Origin: Deltaproteobacteria bacterium
GTDB taxonomy: Bacteria; Myxococcota_A; Polyangia; Polyangiales; JADJMO01
Reading direction: 5' to 3'
Length of the DNA: 41,727 nucleotides
Assembly (NCBI GenBank): GCA_022843175.1
Contig: JALHOE010000063.1
Coordinates: 1 to 41,727 of the forward strand
Shown: positions 18,602 to 25,395 of the stretch, piece after piece
Numbering within the stretch: position 1 is the stretch's first letter
How the letters are laid out: each line of letters opens with the position of its first letter
Notes under the pieces: model-generated
The model's database searches: none
The model's input: the letters and a program-made list of their open reading frames with translations, nothing else
Told to the model about the DNA's origin: nothing
Program-made: the position numbers and the translations under genes

Positions 18602-19500
18602 GCAAACCCTCAGCGCGCGCGCTGTATCGCATTCAGGCAGTCGCTCGCGCGACGGGCATCTCGGAGCACGCGCTGCGCGTGTGGGAGCGGCGTTACGCGT
18701 CGCTCTCCTCCCAGCGTTCACCGTCCGGGTATCGGCTCTACACCGACGAGGACGTCTCCCGTATCCGCCTGATCAAGGAGCTCCTCGATCAGGGCCACGC
18801 GATCGGCGAGATCGCCGTGCTGGCTCCGAGGGAGCTCGAGCGCATGCGCGATCGCGCCCGCGGCGTCGCGCCCCCCGCGCTGCCGCAGCCGATCGCCGAC
18901 GTCGCGCGCAAGCGCTTCCTCGATGCGATCGCCGCGCTCGACCCGGAAGAGGCCTCGCGCGTGGCTGCGGCCGCCCTCGTCGCCTTCCCGCCCTTCGAGC
19001 TCGTGAGCAACGTCTTCGCCCCCATTCTGGCCGAGCTCGGCGCGCGCTGGCAGGACGGGCGGTTCACCGTCGCGCAAGAGCACGCAGCGAGCGCCGTGAT
19101 CCGCCTCCACCTCGCCGAGCTCCTCCGCATGGTGCGGCCGAGCGACACCTCGCCGTCGATCGTCGCGAGCACGCCCCCCGGCGAGCTGCACGAGTTCGGC
19201 GCGATGCTCGCGGCGGTCACCGCGGCCACGGCCGGCGCGCGCGTCATCTACCTCGGCCCCAACACGCCGGCCGTCGATCTCGCTTCGGCGGCCCGCGCCG
19301 CGCATGCGCGTGTGGTGCTGGTGTCGGCGGTCGCGCTCACGCAGTCCGCGGTCACCAGCACCCTCGCCGAGATCCGTCGCGCGGTGCCCAAGACCGTCGC
19401 GGTGTGGGCGGGCGGGCAGGCGATGGTCAAAGCGCCCCCCGCCGGGATCACCTGGCTGAAGACGCTCGAGGACGTCCGCGCGCAGACCGCGGCGCTGTAG
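18598..19500 (+). CDS. carH: MerR-family B12-binding light-responsive regulator (CarH/CarA-like)
   Basis: The product has 300 residues. Residues ~9-77 form a MerR winged helix (YRIQAVARATGISEHALRVWERRY). Residues ~105-185 form the helical domain with the family motif W-x9-EH (W151, E161, H162). Residues ~186-297 form a cobalamin-binding domain with E-x-H-x-x-G (E196, H198, G201), which supplies the lower Co ligand. In Thermus CarH this architecture senses light through adenosylcobalamin and represses carotenogenesis in the dark. The residue after W151 is Gln152, where Thermus CarH has His132, the ligand that captures Co after light. The start GTG overlaps the previous stop. As last gene of the operon, it probably represses its own transcription. 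CarA-type B12 regulation without light is an alternative. Confidence 0.88.
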   Translation: MSKPSARALYRIQAVARATGISEHALRVWERRYASLSSQRSPSGYRLYTDEDVSRIRLIKELLDQGHAIGEIAVLAPRELERMRDRARGVAPPALPQPIADVARKRFLDAIAALDPEEASRVAAAALVAFPPFELVSNVFAPILAELGARWQDGRFTVAQEHAASAVIRLHLAELLRMVRPSDTSPSIVASTPPGELHEFGAMLAAVTAATAGARVIYLGPNTPAVDLASAARAAHARVVLVSAVALTQSAVTSTLAEIRRAVPKTVAVWAGGQAMVKAPPAGITWLKTLEDVRAQTAAL

Positions 19501-19508
19501 CTAGTGCC

Positions 19509-19528
19509 GGGCGGCGGAGGTTCCGCCC
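19509..19528 (+). terminator. Weak hairpin after carH
   Basis: GGGCGG (19509-19514) can pair with CCGCCC (19523-19528) across an eight-base loop, nine bases after the carH stop. There is no T-run, so any terminator role is doubtful. Confidence 0.25.
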
Positions 19529-19552
19529 GTGGTCGTGCACGTCATCCGTGGT

Positions 19553-19583
19553 CGTGAGCGGGCACGGGCACGGGCACGGGCTC
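19553..19583 (+). repeat. Left inverted-repeat arm with three GGGCAC hexamers
   Basis: GGGCAC is repeated at 19560-19565, 19566-19571 and 19572-19577, then GGGCTC. Bases 19562-19577 pair perfectly with 20005-20020, and the pairing extends to 19553/20029 with one mismatch. An 11-base direct repeat, CCGTGGTCGTG (19527 and 19546), lies just upstream. Confidence 0.75.
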
Positions 19584-19644
19584 GATTGGCTCGCGCTTCA
19601 GCTGCGCACGCAACCGTCCCCCGTTTGGGCGTCGATACGTCCGC

Positions 19645-19998
19645 ATGACGGAACGCCCGCTCCTCGATCACGAGAACCTCGACGCGTACCGCGTCGCCGT
19701 CGAATTCCTCGCGCTCGCCCTCGCGGTACTCGACGACCTGCCGCGGCAACGGCGGGAGCTTCGGTCACAGCTCGAACGCGCCGCGATGTCGATTCCGCTC
19801 AACCTCGCCGAGGGCACCGGGAAGCCGTCGGCAGCGGATCGCGCGCGCTACTACGCGACGGCGCGCGGCAGCGCGCTGGAGTGTGGCGCGGCTCTCGACG
19901 TCTGCGCACTGCTCGGACACGCATCGGCTGAGCAGCTCGATCGAGGCAAGCGCATGCTGAGTCGAATCGTGGCCATGCTTACCCGAATGTGCCGGTGA
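19645..19998 (+). CDS. Four-helix-bundle protein (S23 / intervening-sequence family)
   Basis: The product has 117 residues and is all helical. It shows the family pattern: LDAYRVAVEFLALAL, then SQLERAAMSIPLNLAEGTGK (the conserved SIP-N-AEG core), then YYATARGSALECGAAL (the conserved A-GS-E). Such proteins are encoded in 23S rRNA intervening sequences and, as Avd, accompany diversity-generating retroelements; they form pentameric barrels that bind nucleic acid. No reverse transcriptase or rRNA is in this window. The gene lies exactly between long inverted repeats. The ribosome site is poor. The function of free-standing members is unknown. Confidence 0.88.
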   Translation: MTERPLLDHENLDAYRVAVEFLALALAVLDDLPRQRRELRSQLERAAMSIPLNLAEGTGKPSAADRARYYATARGSALECGAALDVCALLGHASAEQLDRGKRMLSRIVAMLTRMCR

Positions 19999-20004
19999 GG
20001 CCTC

Positions 20005-20058
20005 GTGCCCGTGCCCGTGCACGCTCACGTGCCCGTGCACGCGGACGAGCACGCCCAC
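20005..20058 (+). repeat. Right inverted-repeat arm, nine hexamer units
   Basis: The bases break into hexamers GTGCCC, GTGCCC, GTGCAC, GCTCAC, GTGCCC, GTGCAC, GCGGAC, GAGCAC and GCCCAC, the first ones perfect complements of the left-arm GGGCAC units. The array begins seven bases after the stop of the four-helix-bundle gene. Confidence 0.75.
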
Positions 20059-20095
20059 GAGTCAGAACCTCTGGCCAGATTTCCGCCGAGCGGCA

Positions 20096-20929
20096 CTACG
20101 CCTGCGGCTCCAGGCGGTCGGTGGGGATCCAGTGCTCCTGACCGTCGGGGAACGTCACGAGGCAACCCGTCGCGCGCACCGTGGCTGGGTACTTCTGTCC
20201 GTCGGTCCACACCACCTGCACCGTCGCGCCCGGCGCGAAGCCCGTTGGCTGAGGCGGCGGCTCCTCGACGGACGGCGGCGGCGGGTCGGTGATGGTGTTG
20301 ACCCGCACCTCGATTTTGGGGAGCTCGATCGCCGCGAATGTGTCGCGCTCCGAGTCGCCGGTCCACGCGGCGAGCACGTCCTTCTTGAGCGCATCCACCA
20401 TCTTCGACGACTGCAGGCTGGTGAGGTAGCGATCGCCGGCGAGGGTGTCGCGCACCTTCGACTCGAAGAGCTCGCGCACCTTCGCGCGCACGCGCGCCGA
20501 CAGCGCCACAACGTCGAGGTCCTCGGACTGCCACACCACGAAGTCGGACGGCTCGTCGATCCGCACGCGCACGGTGCCGCGCACGACGATCTTCGCCTTG
20601 TTGGCCTTGGTGTCCTCCATGACCCCGAGGTCCTCGTCGAGCGCGAGGTCGAGGCCATCGTCGTGGATGAACCAGCCGCCCTCGAGCTCTTCGCCGACGT
20701 TATGGCTCCCCGGCTCGAGGATGACGTCGCAGCTCCCGAATCGCAGCCCGAAGAACTTGTCGCGCTCGCCCACGTTGATCAGGCTGCCGGCGGGGATCCC
20801 GCCGTGGACCCGCGACGCGAACGGGCTGCCGCTGCCGCGCGCGAGCGTTCGCCGCGTCGGCATCGGTGAGCCGCACGTCCCGCAGAACTTCCCGTCGCCC
20901 TCGGCGCCACACTTCCCGCAGACCACCAT
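20096..20929 (-). CDS. Zinc-ribbon, SPFH-like protein with C-terminal Tudor/SH3-like domain
   Basis: The product has 277 residues. An N-terminal zinc ribbon (C4, C7, C16, C19: CGKCGAEGDGKFCGTCG) is followed by a Ser/Arg-rich linker. A beta-rich then helical core spans about 40-205 (SLINVGERDKFFGLRFG, KIVVRGTVRVRIDEPSDF, ARVRAKVRELFESKVRDTL), whose order resembles SPFH/virion-core-like proteins. Then come a Pro-rich linker and a small barrel (GATVQVVWTDGQKYPATVRATG..., ~232-277) of the Tudor/SH3 type. There is no signal peptide. It lies 30 bases downstream of the radical SAM gene's stop-side neighbour, on the same strand but transcribed after it, so the two may share a transcript. Function unknown. 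Confidence 0.65.
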   Translation of the reverse strand: MVVCGKCGAEGDGKFCGTCGSPMPTRRTLARGSGSPFASRVHGGIPAGSLINVGERDKFFGLRFGSCDVILEPGSHNVGEELEGGWFIHDDGLDLALDEDLGVMEDTKANKAKIVVRGTVRVRIDEPSDFVVWQSEDLDVVALSARVRAKVRELFESKVRDTLAGDRYLTSLQSSKMVDALKKDVLAAWTGDSERDTFAAIELPKIEVRVNTITDPPPPSVEEPPPQPTGFAPGATVQVVWTDGQKYPATVRATGCLVTFPDGQEHWIPTDRLEPQA

Positions 20930-20959
20930 CGTGCGGAGAAGGATACGCCGAGGCTTGCC

Positions 20960-22927
20960 CTAGCTCACAATCTTGAGCCGACGGCGCGCCCGGGACTCGG
21001 CCTCGAGACGCAGCGCCGAGTCCGGCAGCGTGACCGTACCGAGCGCGGGCGAGAGCGGCAGCGCCTGGTTCTTTGCGTAGACCGGGTGACGCCCCTTGTC
21101 GCGGTACCACTCGGCGGTGGTGGCGTTGGCCTTCATCTGCTCGATGATCTGTCGCCAGCCGACGCCGGTGTTGTAGGCGCAGAAGGAGATCTCTCCCATC
21201 TGCGTGCCGTAGGGGATGATGCACATCTCGGTGCGGCGGAAGTCGTAGTTGAAGAGGTCTTGGAACCACATGCCGGCGACGAAGAGCACGCGCCACTCGA
21301 ACTGCGCGGCGTCGCTCTCGAACTCGCCGACCTTCTTTCCGCGCGCGCCCGTCTGCGACATGAACTGCTTGACCAGATCGAGGAAGCCGTAGTTCGGCGG
21401 GGCCTGATCGGGCTTGAAATTACGGAGCAGCGCGACGAGCAACTCGGCGACGGTGACCGCCTTGCCGTGCTGGCCGCTCGCGATGTCCTGCACGTCCCGC
21501 ATCAGCTGCTCGAGGTCGAGGAAGCGGGTGAGGGGGACCATCTCTTTGGTCTTCTTGTTGACGAAGAGGACGGTGCCGATGCCGCAGTTGGGGTGACAGC
21601 CGCAGTTGACCGCGCCGAACTCGGCGTTCTCGCCGAGGAGCACGTCGGTGAGGTCGGCGAAGGGCGCCATCGACGAGAGCGGGAACCAGTCGCGCATCGA
21701 CTTGATGGCGCCGGTCTGCGCCTCGAGATCCTTGGCGAGGTGGCTCAGCGTGTAGCGCTGCGCCTGGCGGCGCGCCTCGGTCACGTCCTCGTCGCGGCCG
21801 GTGAACGAGACCGGTTGGAACGAGACGACGGTGATCTTGTCGGCGTTCTCGATCGCGAAGTCGACGATGGGGCCGACCTGCTCGTTGTTGATGCCGTTGA
21901 CGACCGTGACCACGAGGATCACGTCGATGCCCGCGGCGTGGAGGTTCTCGATGGCGCGGAGCTTCACGTCGAAGAGGTTGCCGACCTTGCGGTGCGAGTT
22001 GGCCTCGTTGGTGACGCCGTCGAACTGCAGGTAGGCCATGCGCAGACCGGCCTCTTTGGCGGCGCGCGCGAACGAAGGGTCCTGCGCGAACATCACGCCG
22101 TTGGTGGCGCACTGCACGGCGAAATAGCCCACCTCCCGCGCGTATTTGATCGCGTCGAGGAAGTGGGGCGACAGCGTGGGCTCACCGCCGGAGAACTGGA
22201 TCGACATCTGCCGCTTGGGCTTGATCGAGACCGCGTCGTCGAGGATCTGCTTGATCTCGTCCCACGACAGCTCGTGCACGTAGCCGACCTGATTCGCGTC
22301 CATGAAGCACGGATCGCACATCATGTTGCAGCGGTTGGTGAGGTCGACCGTGAGCACCGCGCCGCGCCCGTACTTCACGCTGGAGGTGCCGTGGTTGCGG
22401 AGCTTGGTGAGGGGCGCGAGGAAGTCGCGGCCGGGGAACAGCGACTCGATTCGCTTGAGGAAGGCGGCGTCGATCGCCATCAGGTCCTCGAAGCGGCCGT
22501 GCTTCGGGCACTCCTTGTCCATGAAGATCTTGCCGTCGCGCTCGACGATCTTCGCCTTGATCTCGCCCGGGTTCTCGTGGACGTAGACGGAGAGGTCCTT
22601 CTCGCCGGTGAGCACAGCCGTGCGAACTTCTTTGACACAGTGCGGGCACAGCGAGTCGGTCTCGCGCGGGAAGCCGAGGGTGGGGAACGTCTTCTCGGCT
22701 TTGCGGAGCAGCGGGGCCGGGGCCCACTTCGGCTGGAGCGGCTTGCCGGGGAGCGCCTCGTTGAGCTTTTGGAGGGCCGGCCACGCGAGATCGGCGGCCT
22801 TCGTGAGCGCCTTCTCGAGCGCGAGGGCGAGCTGGCTCCGCTCGGTGCTGTCGGTCTCGACGGTCTCAGCGACTTCCTTCGCGAATTCTTGCGGGGTGGT
22901 GCGCGGTGCTTCGGTCGGGATGTTCAC
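20960..22927 (-). CDS. Radical SAM enzyme of the tetraether lipid synthase (Tes/MJ0619) type
   Basis: The product has 655 residues. An N-terminal metal-binding part has CPHC (94-97) and KECPKHG (138-144). The radical SAM motif C200-x3-C204-x2-C207 (TNRCNMMCDPCFMDAN) binds the 4Fe-4S cluster, and SGGEP (246-250) helps bind SAM. Further Cys clusters, NCGCHPNC (441-448), MC (569) and FCAYNTG (582-588), suggest extra clusters. The CP-C/CpxHG head followed by CNxxCxxCF is characteristic of the MJ0619 family, whose archaeal member Tes joins lipid tails to make tetraethers; bacterial relatives are linked to membrane-spanning or ether lipids. Which C-H bond this one attacks is unknown. The N-terminal ~90 residues are helical and extra. 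A GGAG site eight bases upstream supports the GTG start at 22927. Confidence 0.75.
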   Translation of the reverse strand: MNIPTEAPRTTPQEFAKEVAETVETDSTERSQLALALEKALTKAADLAWPALQKLNEALPGKPLQPKWAPAPLLRKAEKTFPTLGFPRETDSLCPHCVKEVRTAVLTGEKDLSVYVHENPGEIKAKIVERDGKIFMDKECPKHGRFEDLMAIDAAFLKRIESLFPGRDFLAPLTKLRNHGTSSVKYGRGAVLTVDLTNRCNMMCDPCFMDANQVGYVHELSWDEIKQILDDAVSIKPKRQMSIQFSGGEPTLSPHFLDAIKYAREVGYFAVQCATNGVMFAQDPSFARAAKEAGLRMAYLQFDGVTNEANSHRKVGNLFDVKLRAIENLHAAGIDVILVVTVVNGINNEQVGPIVDFAIENADKITVVSFQPVSFTGRDEDVTEARRQAQRYTLSHLAKDLEAQTGAIKSMRDWFPLSSMAPFADLTDVLLGENAEFGAVNCGCHPNCGIGTVLFVNKKTKEMVPLTRFLDLEQLMRDVQDIASGQHGKAVTVAELLVALLRNFKPDQAPPNYGFLDLVKQFMSQTGARGKKVGEFESDAAQFEWRVLFVAGMWFQDLFNYDFRRTEMCIIPYGTQMGEISFCAYNTGVGWRQIIEQMKANATTAEWYRDKGRHPVYAKNQALPLSPALGTVTLPDSALRLEAESRARRRLKIVS

Positions 22928-23042
22928 GCGAAGGTCTCCGTAAATACGCGGGGTTGAGCGCGACAGGCGATGGTGGAGGGGGACGGGGCCGGCGGCAAGT
23001 GAAGATCAAGTTGACCGAGGCGGGACGACGCGGAACGCTTGA

Positions 23043-24194
23043 GTGAACGCAGTGAAGTCAGCCTCTTTCGCCACGATCGCTCTGATCGCGCTCGGCTGCG
23101 CGGCGGCCCCCAAGCCGGCGACGCCGTCGAAGACCCTGGTGCGCTCCATCGCCGCGATCGAGGCGCGGGGCACGTTCCTGCCGCCCCCGCTCGATGGCCC
23201 CCGCCTGCTCGCCAAGAACGTGGAGCTGCAGCTGCCGCGCGGATGCGCTCCGCTCGACATCCCGAGCTTCGTCCGCGTGGCGGAGCTGGTCGACGACGAG
23301 GAGTCGGAGTTCCTCGGCGGCTGCAACATCACGGACGACGCGGGCGCGGCGCGCGCCACCATCGTGCTGATCCGCCACCGCATGACCTTGGAGACGGGCG
23401 ACGACGCCGCAGCTTCACTCAAACGCACGCCCGGCACCTTGAGCGTGCGCACGACCACGGCGGGTCCGACGGCGGGCAACGCGCTCGGCCCCGAGGTGGT
23501 CCTCAGCGAGAACGTGCCCACCGGGCCCAAGTCGCGGCCGTCGGCGTCGGTCTACTTCGGCGCGCAGGACGGCCTCTACGTGCTCTACACCGAGGTCGAC
23601 GGCGATCTGCGCTCGCTCGACGCGTGGGCCGAGGCCGCCACCTCCACCCTCCGGCCCACGCCGTCCGCGCGCCCGATTCGCTGGCGCGCGCCCACTGGCC
23701 TCGCGCCGTCGGCCACCGCGATCGGCAAGCACAAGCTCAAGCTGCCCGAGGGCGTGCAGCTCGTGCCGCCGTCGCGTCGCACGTTCGGGATGCTCGTCGG
23801 CGACGCGACCGATCCGCTCGACGTGCGCGAGTCCGAGCCGATCGCGCGTCTGCGGGACGACGCCGGCGTGGCGCTCGGGGGCATGGCCTATCGCGCCAAG
23901 CTCCTGGCCCCGATCGCGGCGACCCCAGCGCACCTCGCGAAGATCACCGCCGACGTCCGTGGCGTCACCGGCACCGAGACCAAGCTCGTCGCCGCCAAGC
24001 TGTTCGACGTCGCCCGTGTCGACGGCACGCGACCCGACGGCACCCACGAGGTGTTCGCCGCGTTCGAGTCCACGCCCGGCGAGGTCACCGTGCTGCGCCT
24101 CGCCTTTACCAAGGCCAAGTGGCCGGCCTACGCGCCGTTCATCGACGCGATGCTGGCCACGCTCGAGCCCGACGTCGCCGCCGAGCCCTACTGA
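23043..24194 (+). CDS. Putative lipoprotein, unknown function
   Basis: The product has 383 residues from GTG 23043; a GTG at 23052 would give a tighter signal peptide (MKSASFATIALIALGC). The lipobox is IALGC. The mature protein has two similar-looking halves of alternating beta strands (VYFGAQDGLYVLYTEVDGDL; LRLAFTKAKWPAYAPFIDAML) but no family I recognise. Each half ends in a segment like LDAWAEAATSTL or FIDAMLATLEP, so an internal duplication is possible. It diverges from the radical SAM gene and converges on the EEP hydrolase gene with six bases between stops. Confidence 0.75.
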   Translation: MNAVKSASFATIALIALGCAAAPKPATPSKTLVRSIAAIEARGTFLPPPLDGPRLLAKNVELQLPRGCAPLDIPSFVRVAELVDDEESEFLGGCNITDDAGAARATIVLIRHRMTLETGDDAAASLKRTPGTLSVRTTTAGPTAGNALGPEVVLSENVPTGPKSRPSASVYFGAQDGLYVLYTEVDGDLRSLDAWAEAATSTLRPTPSARPIRWRAPTGLAPSATAIGKHKLKLPEGVQLVPPSRRTFGMLVGDATDPLDVRESEPIARLRDDAGVALGGMAYRAKLLAPIAATPAHLAKITADVRGVTGTETKLVAAKLFDVARVDGTRPDGTHEVFAAFESTPGEVTVLRLAFTKAKWPAYAPFIDAMLATLEPDVAAEPY

Positions 24195-24200
24195 CTCCGC

Positions 24201-25322
24201 TCAGAACGTGAGCGTCGTGTCGCTGCCCGGCGAGACCTTGGCGTTGTCTCCGCTCATCCAGCTCTCGTCGTTCCGCAGGAGCTTGATCTCGGTCGGGGCG
24301 GAGAGCTCGGTGAGGACGAGCGCGAACCCGCTGGCGGTGCCTCGCATCGGCCACCCGCGCGTCCAGCTCAGCGGGGGACCGCCGCGGAGCGAGAGCCAGT
24401 CGTCGCCGGCGAGCATCGCGCGACCGACGATCCGGGTGATGGTGACCTTCTCGCGGGCGATCGGCCGGAGCGTAACCAGCACGCCCGGGTGATCGGAGAC
24501 GCGCGGCCCGTCCTTTCCGTCGAGCACGAGGCGGCCCGAGCCGGTGAGGCCCGAGGCGCGGTGCGCGACGACGTGATCGATCCCGCCCGAGGCGGACAGA
24601 TCGCGGAACCCGAGCTCGGTGAACGCGGCGTGTGCGTCGGCGCCGGCGCGCGCGTTGAAGTCGCCCGCGACCACCGCGCCGAAGAGCGGATCGCTGTCGA
24701 CGAGCGCGCGCACCGCGAGCTCGCGCGCCTGCATCGTGCGCGCGTCGGCGTTCGCGTGATCGAAGTGCACCGAGTACAGCCTGAGCGCTCCGACCCTCGC
24801 CGAGACCGCGACGCGGGTGAGCGCCGTCTGCACGCGATGGGGGATCGCTTCTTCGCCGGTGATCGCTCCGCGCACCAGGATTCCGACGCCCTCGTCGGCC
24901 TCGTCGGGGGTGCCCTCCCACGCGCGGTGGGCGAACGTCCACGTGCTCGACCACGTGACGCTGGTCGCGCGCGACAGCTCGGCGGCGAGGATCTTCATCG
25001 CGTCCTCGCCGCGCGCGACGCACGCCTCCTGCACCGCGATGGCAGAGACCTGCTCTCTCGCAGCGAGGTCTGCGATCGCCGCGAACCGCGCGGCGGTCGA
25101 GGCGAAGGCCTCGTTCTTCAGGCAGTGGAGGTTGAGCGAGAGGATCGTGGTCGCCGGGTCGGGTGGCGCGACGTCGGATGGCGCGACGTCGGATGGCGAG
25201 GCGTCGGGGGCTGCATCGGGTTGGGCCTCGGCCGCGTCCTCCATGGGTGGCGCAGCCGCGGGCGCGGAGCTGCACGCAAGCAGCCCGAACACGCAAATCC
25301 CCGTGGGCCAACAAAACCGCAC
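24201..25322 (-). CDS. Endonuclease/exonuclease/phosphatase-family lipoprotein
   Basis: The product has about 373 residues. From the GTG at 25322 it begins MRFCWPTGICVFGLLAC, a lipoprotein signal. An Ala/Pro/Asp linker with short repeats (SDVAPSDVAPPD) follows. The EEP (DNase I-like) fold motifs are present in order: LSLNLHCLKNE, AVQEAC (Glu metal ligand), VAGDFNAR (Asp and Asn), GGIDHV and SDHPGVLVTL (final Asp-His). A ~100-residue C-terminal beta domain follows (ITRIVGRAMLAGDDWLSLRGG). It may be a secreted nuclease or phosphodiesterase/phospholipase of this fold; the substrate cannot be told. Longer starts up to 25526 would run into the divergent PLD gene at 25396. Confidence 0.8.
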   Translation of the reverse strand: MRFCWPTGICVFGLLACSSAPAAAPPMEDAAEAQPDAAPDASPSDVAPSDVAPPDPATTILSLNLHCLKNEAFASTAARFAAIADLAAREQVSAIAVQEACVARGEDAMKILAAELSRATSVTWSSTWTFAHRAWEGTPDEADEGVGILVRGAITGEEAIPHRVQTALTRVAVSARVGALRLYSVHFDHANADARTMQARELAVRALVDSDPLFGAVVAGDFNARAGADAHAAFTELGFRDLSASGGIDHVVAHRASGLTGSGRLVLDGKDGPRVSDHPGVLVTLRPIAREKVTITRIVGRAMLAGDDWLSLRGGPPLSWTRGWPMRGTASGFALVLTELSAPTEIKLLRNDESWMSGDNAKVSPGSDTTLTF

Positions 25323-25395
25323 CAGCGTGTATTGACATGTAGGTGATCGTCCGTCAACGTAACGCACCTCTGAGCTAACAAGACAGGCGGGTCCC

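Larger units (their letters stand above)
19524..20062 (+). mobile_element. Hairpin-ended element carrying a four-helix-bundle gene (IVS-like)
   Basis: Bases 19553-19577 and 20005-20029 are reverse complements over 25 positions with one G-A mismatch. Outside them, 19524-19552 and 20030-20062 still match imperfectly in inverted order (CGTGG-CGTGC-CGTC-CGTG blocks). The stem arms are built of GGGCAC and GTGCCC hexamers. A transcript would fold into a long hairpin with the whole four-helix-bundle gene in the loop. That is the layout of the intervening sequences found in some 23S rRNA genes, which encode the same protein family, but here the element sits between carH and a zinc-ribbon gene. Mobility is inferred; no target-site duplication was identified. 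Confidence 0.5.

Noticed and set aside
19645-19998. Avd accessory gene of a diversity-generating retroelement
   Set aside because: No reverse transcriptase, template repeat or variable repeat was found in the window.
21086-22957. A 623-codon open frame on + opposite the radical SAM gene
   Set aside because: Its translation is low-complexity (Glu/Arg/Val/Leu-rich) with no motif, as expected from the antisense of a GC-rich gene; the minus strand has clear cysteine motifs.
25323-25395. Promoters between the EEP hydrolase and first PLD genes
   Set aside because: TTGAC-like boxes exist on both strands, but no convincing -10 partner or spacing, so no feature was called.
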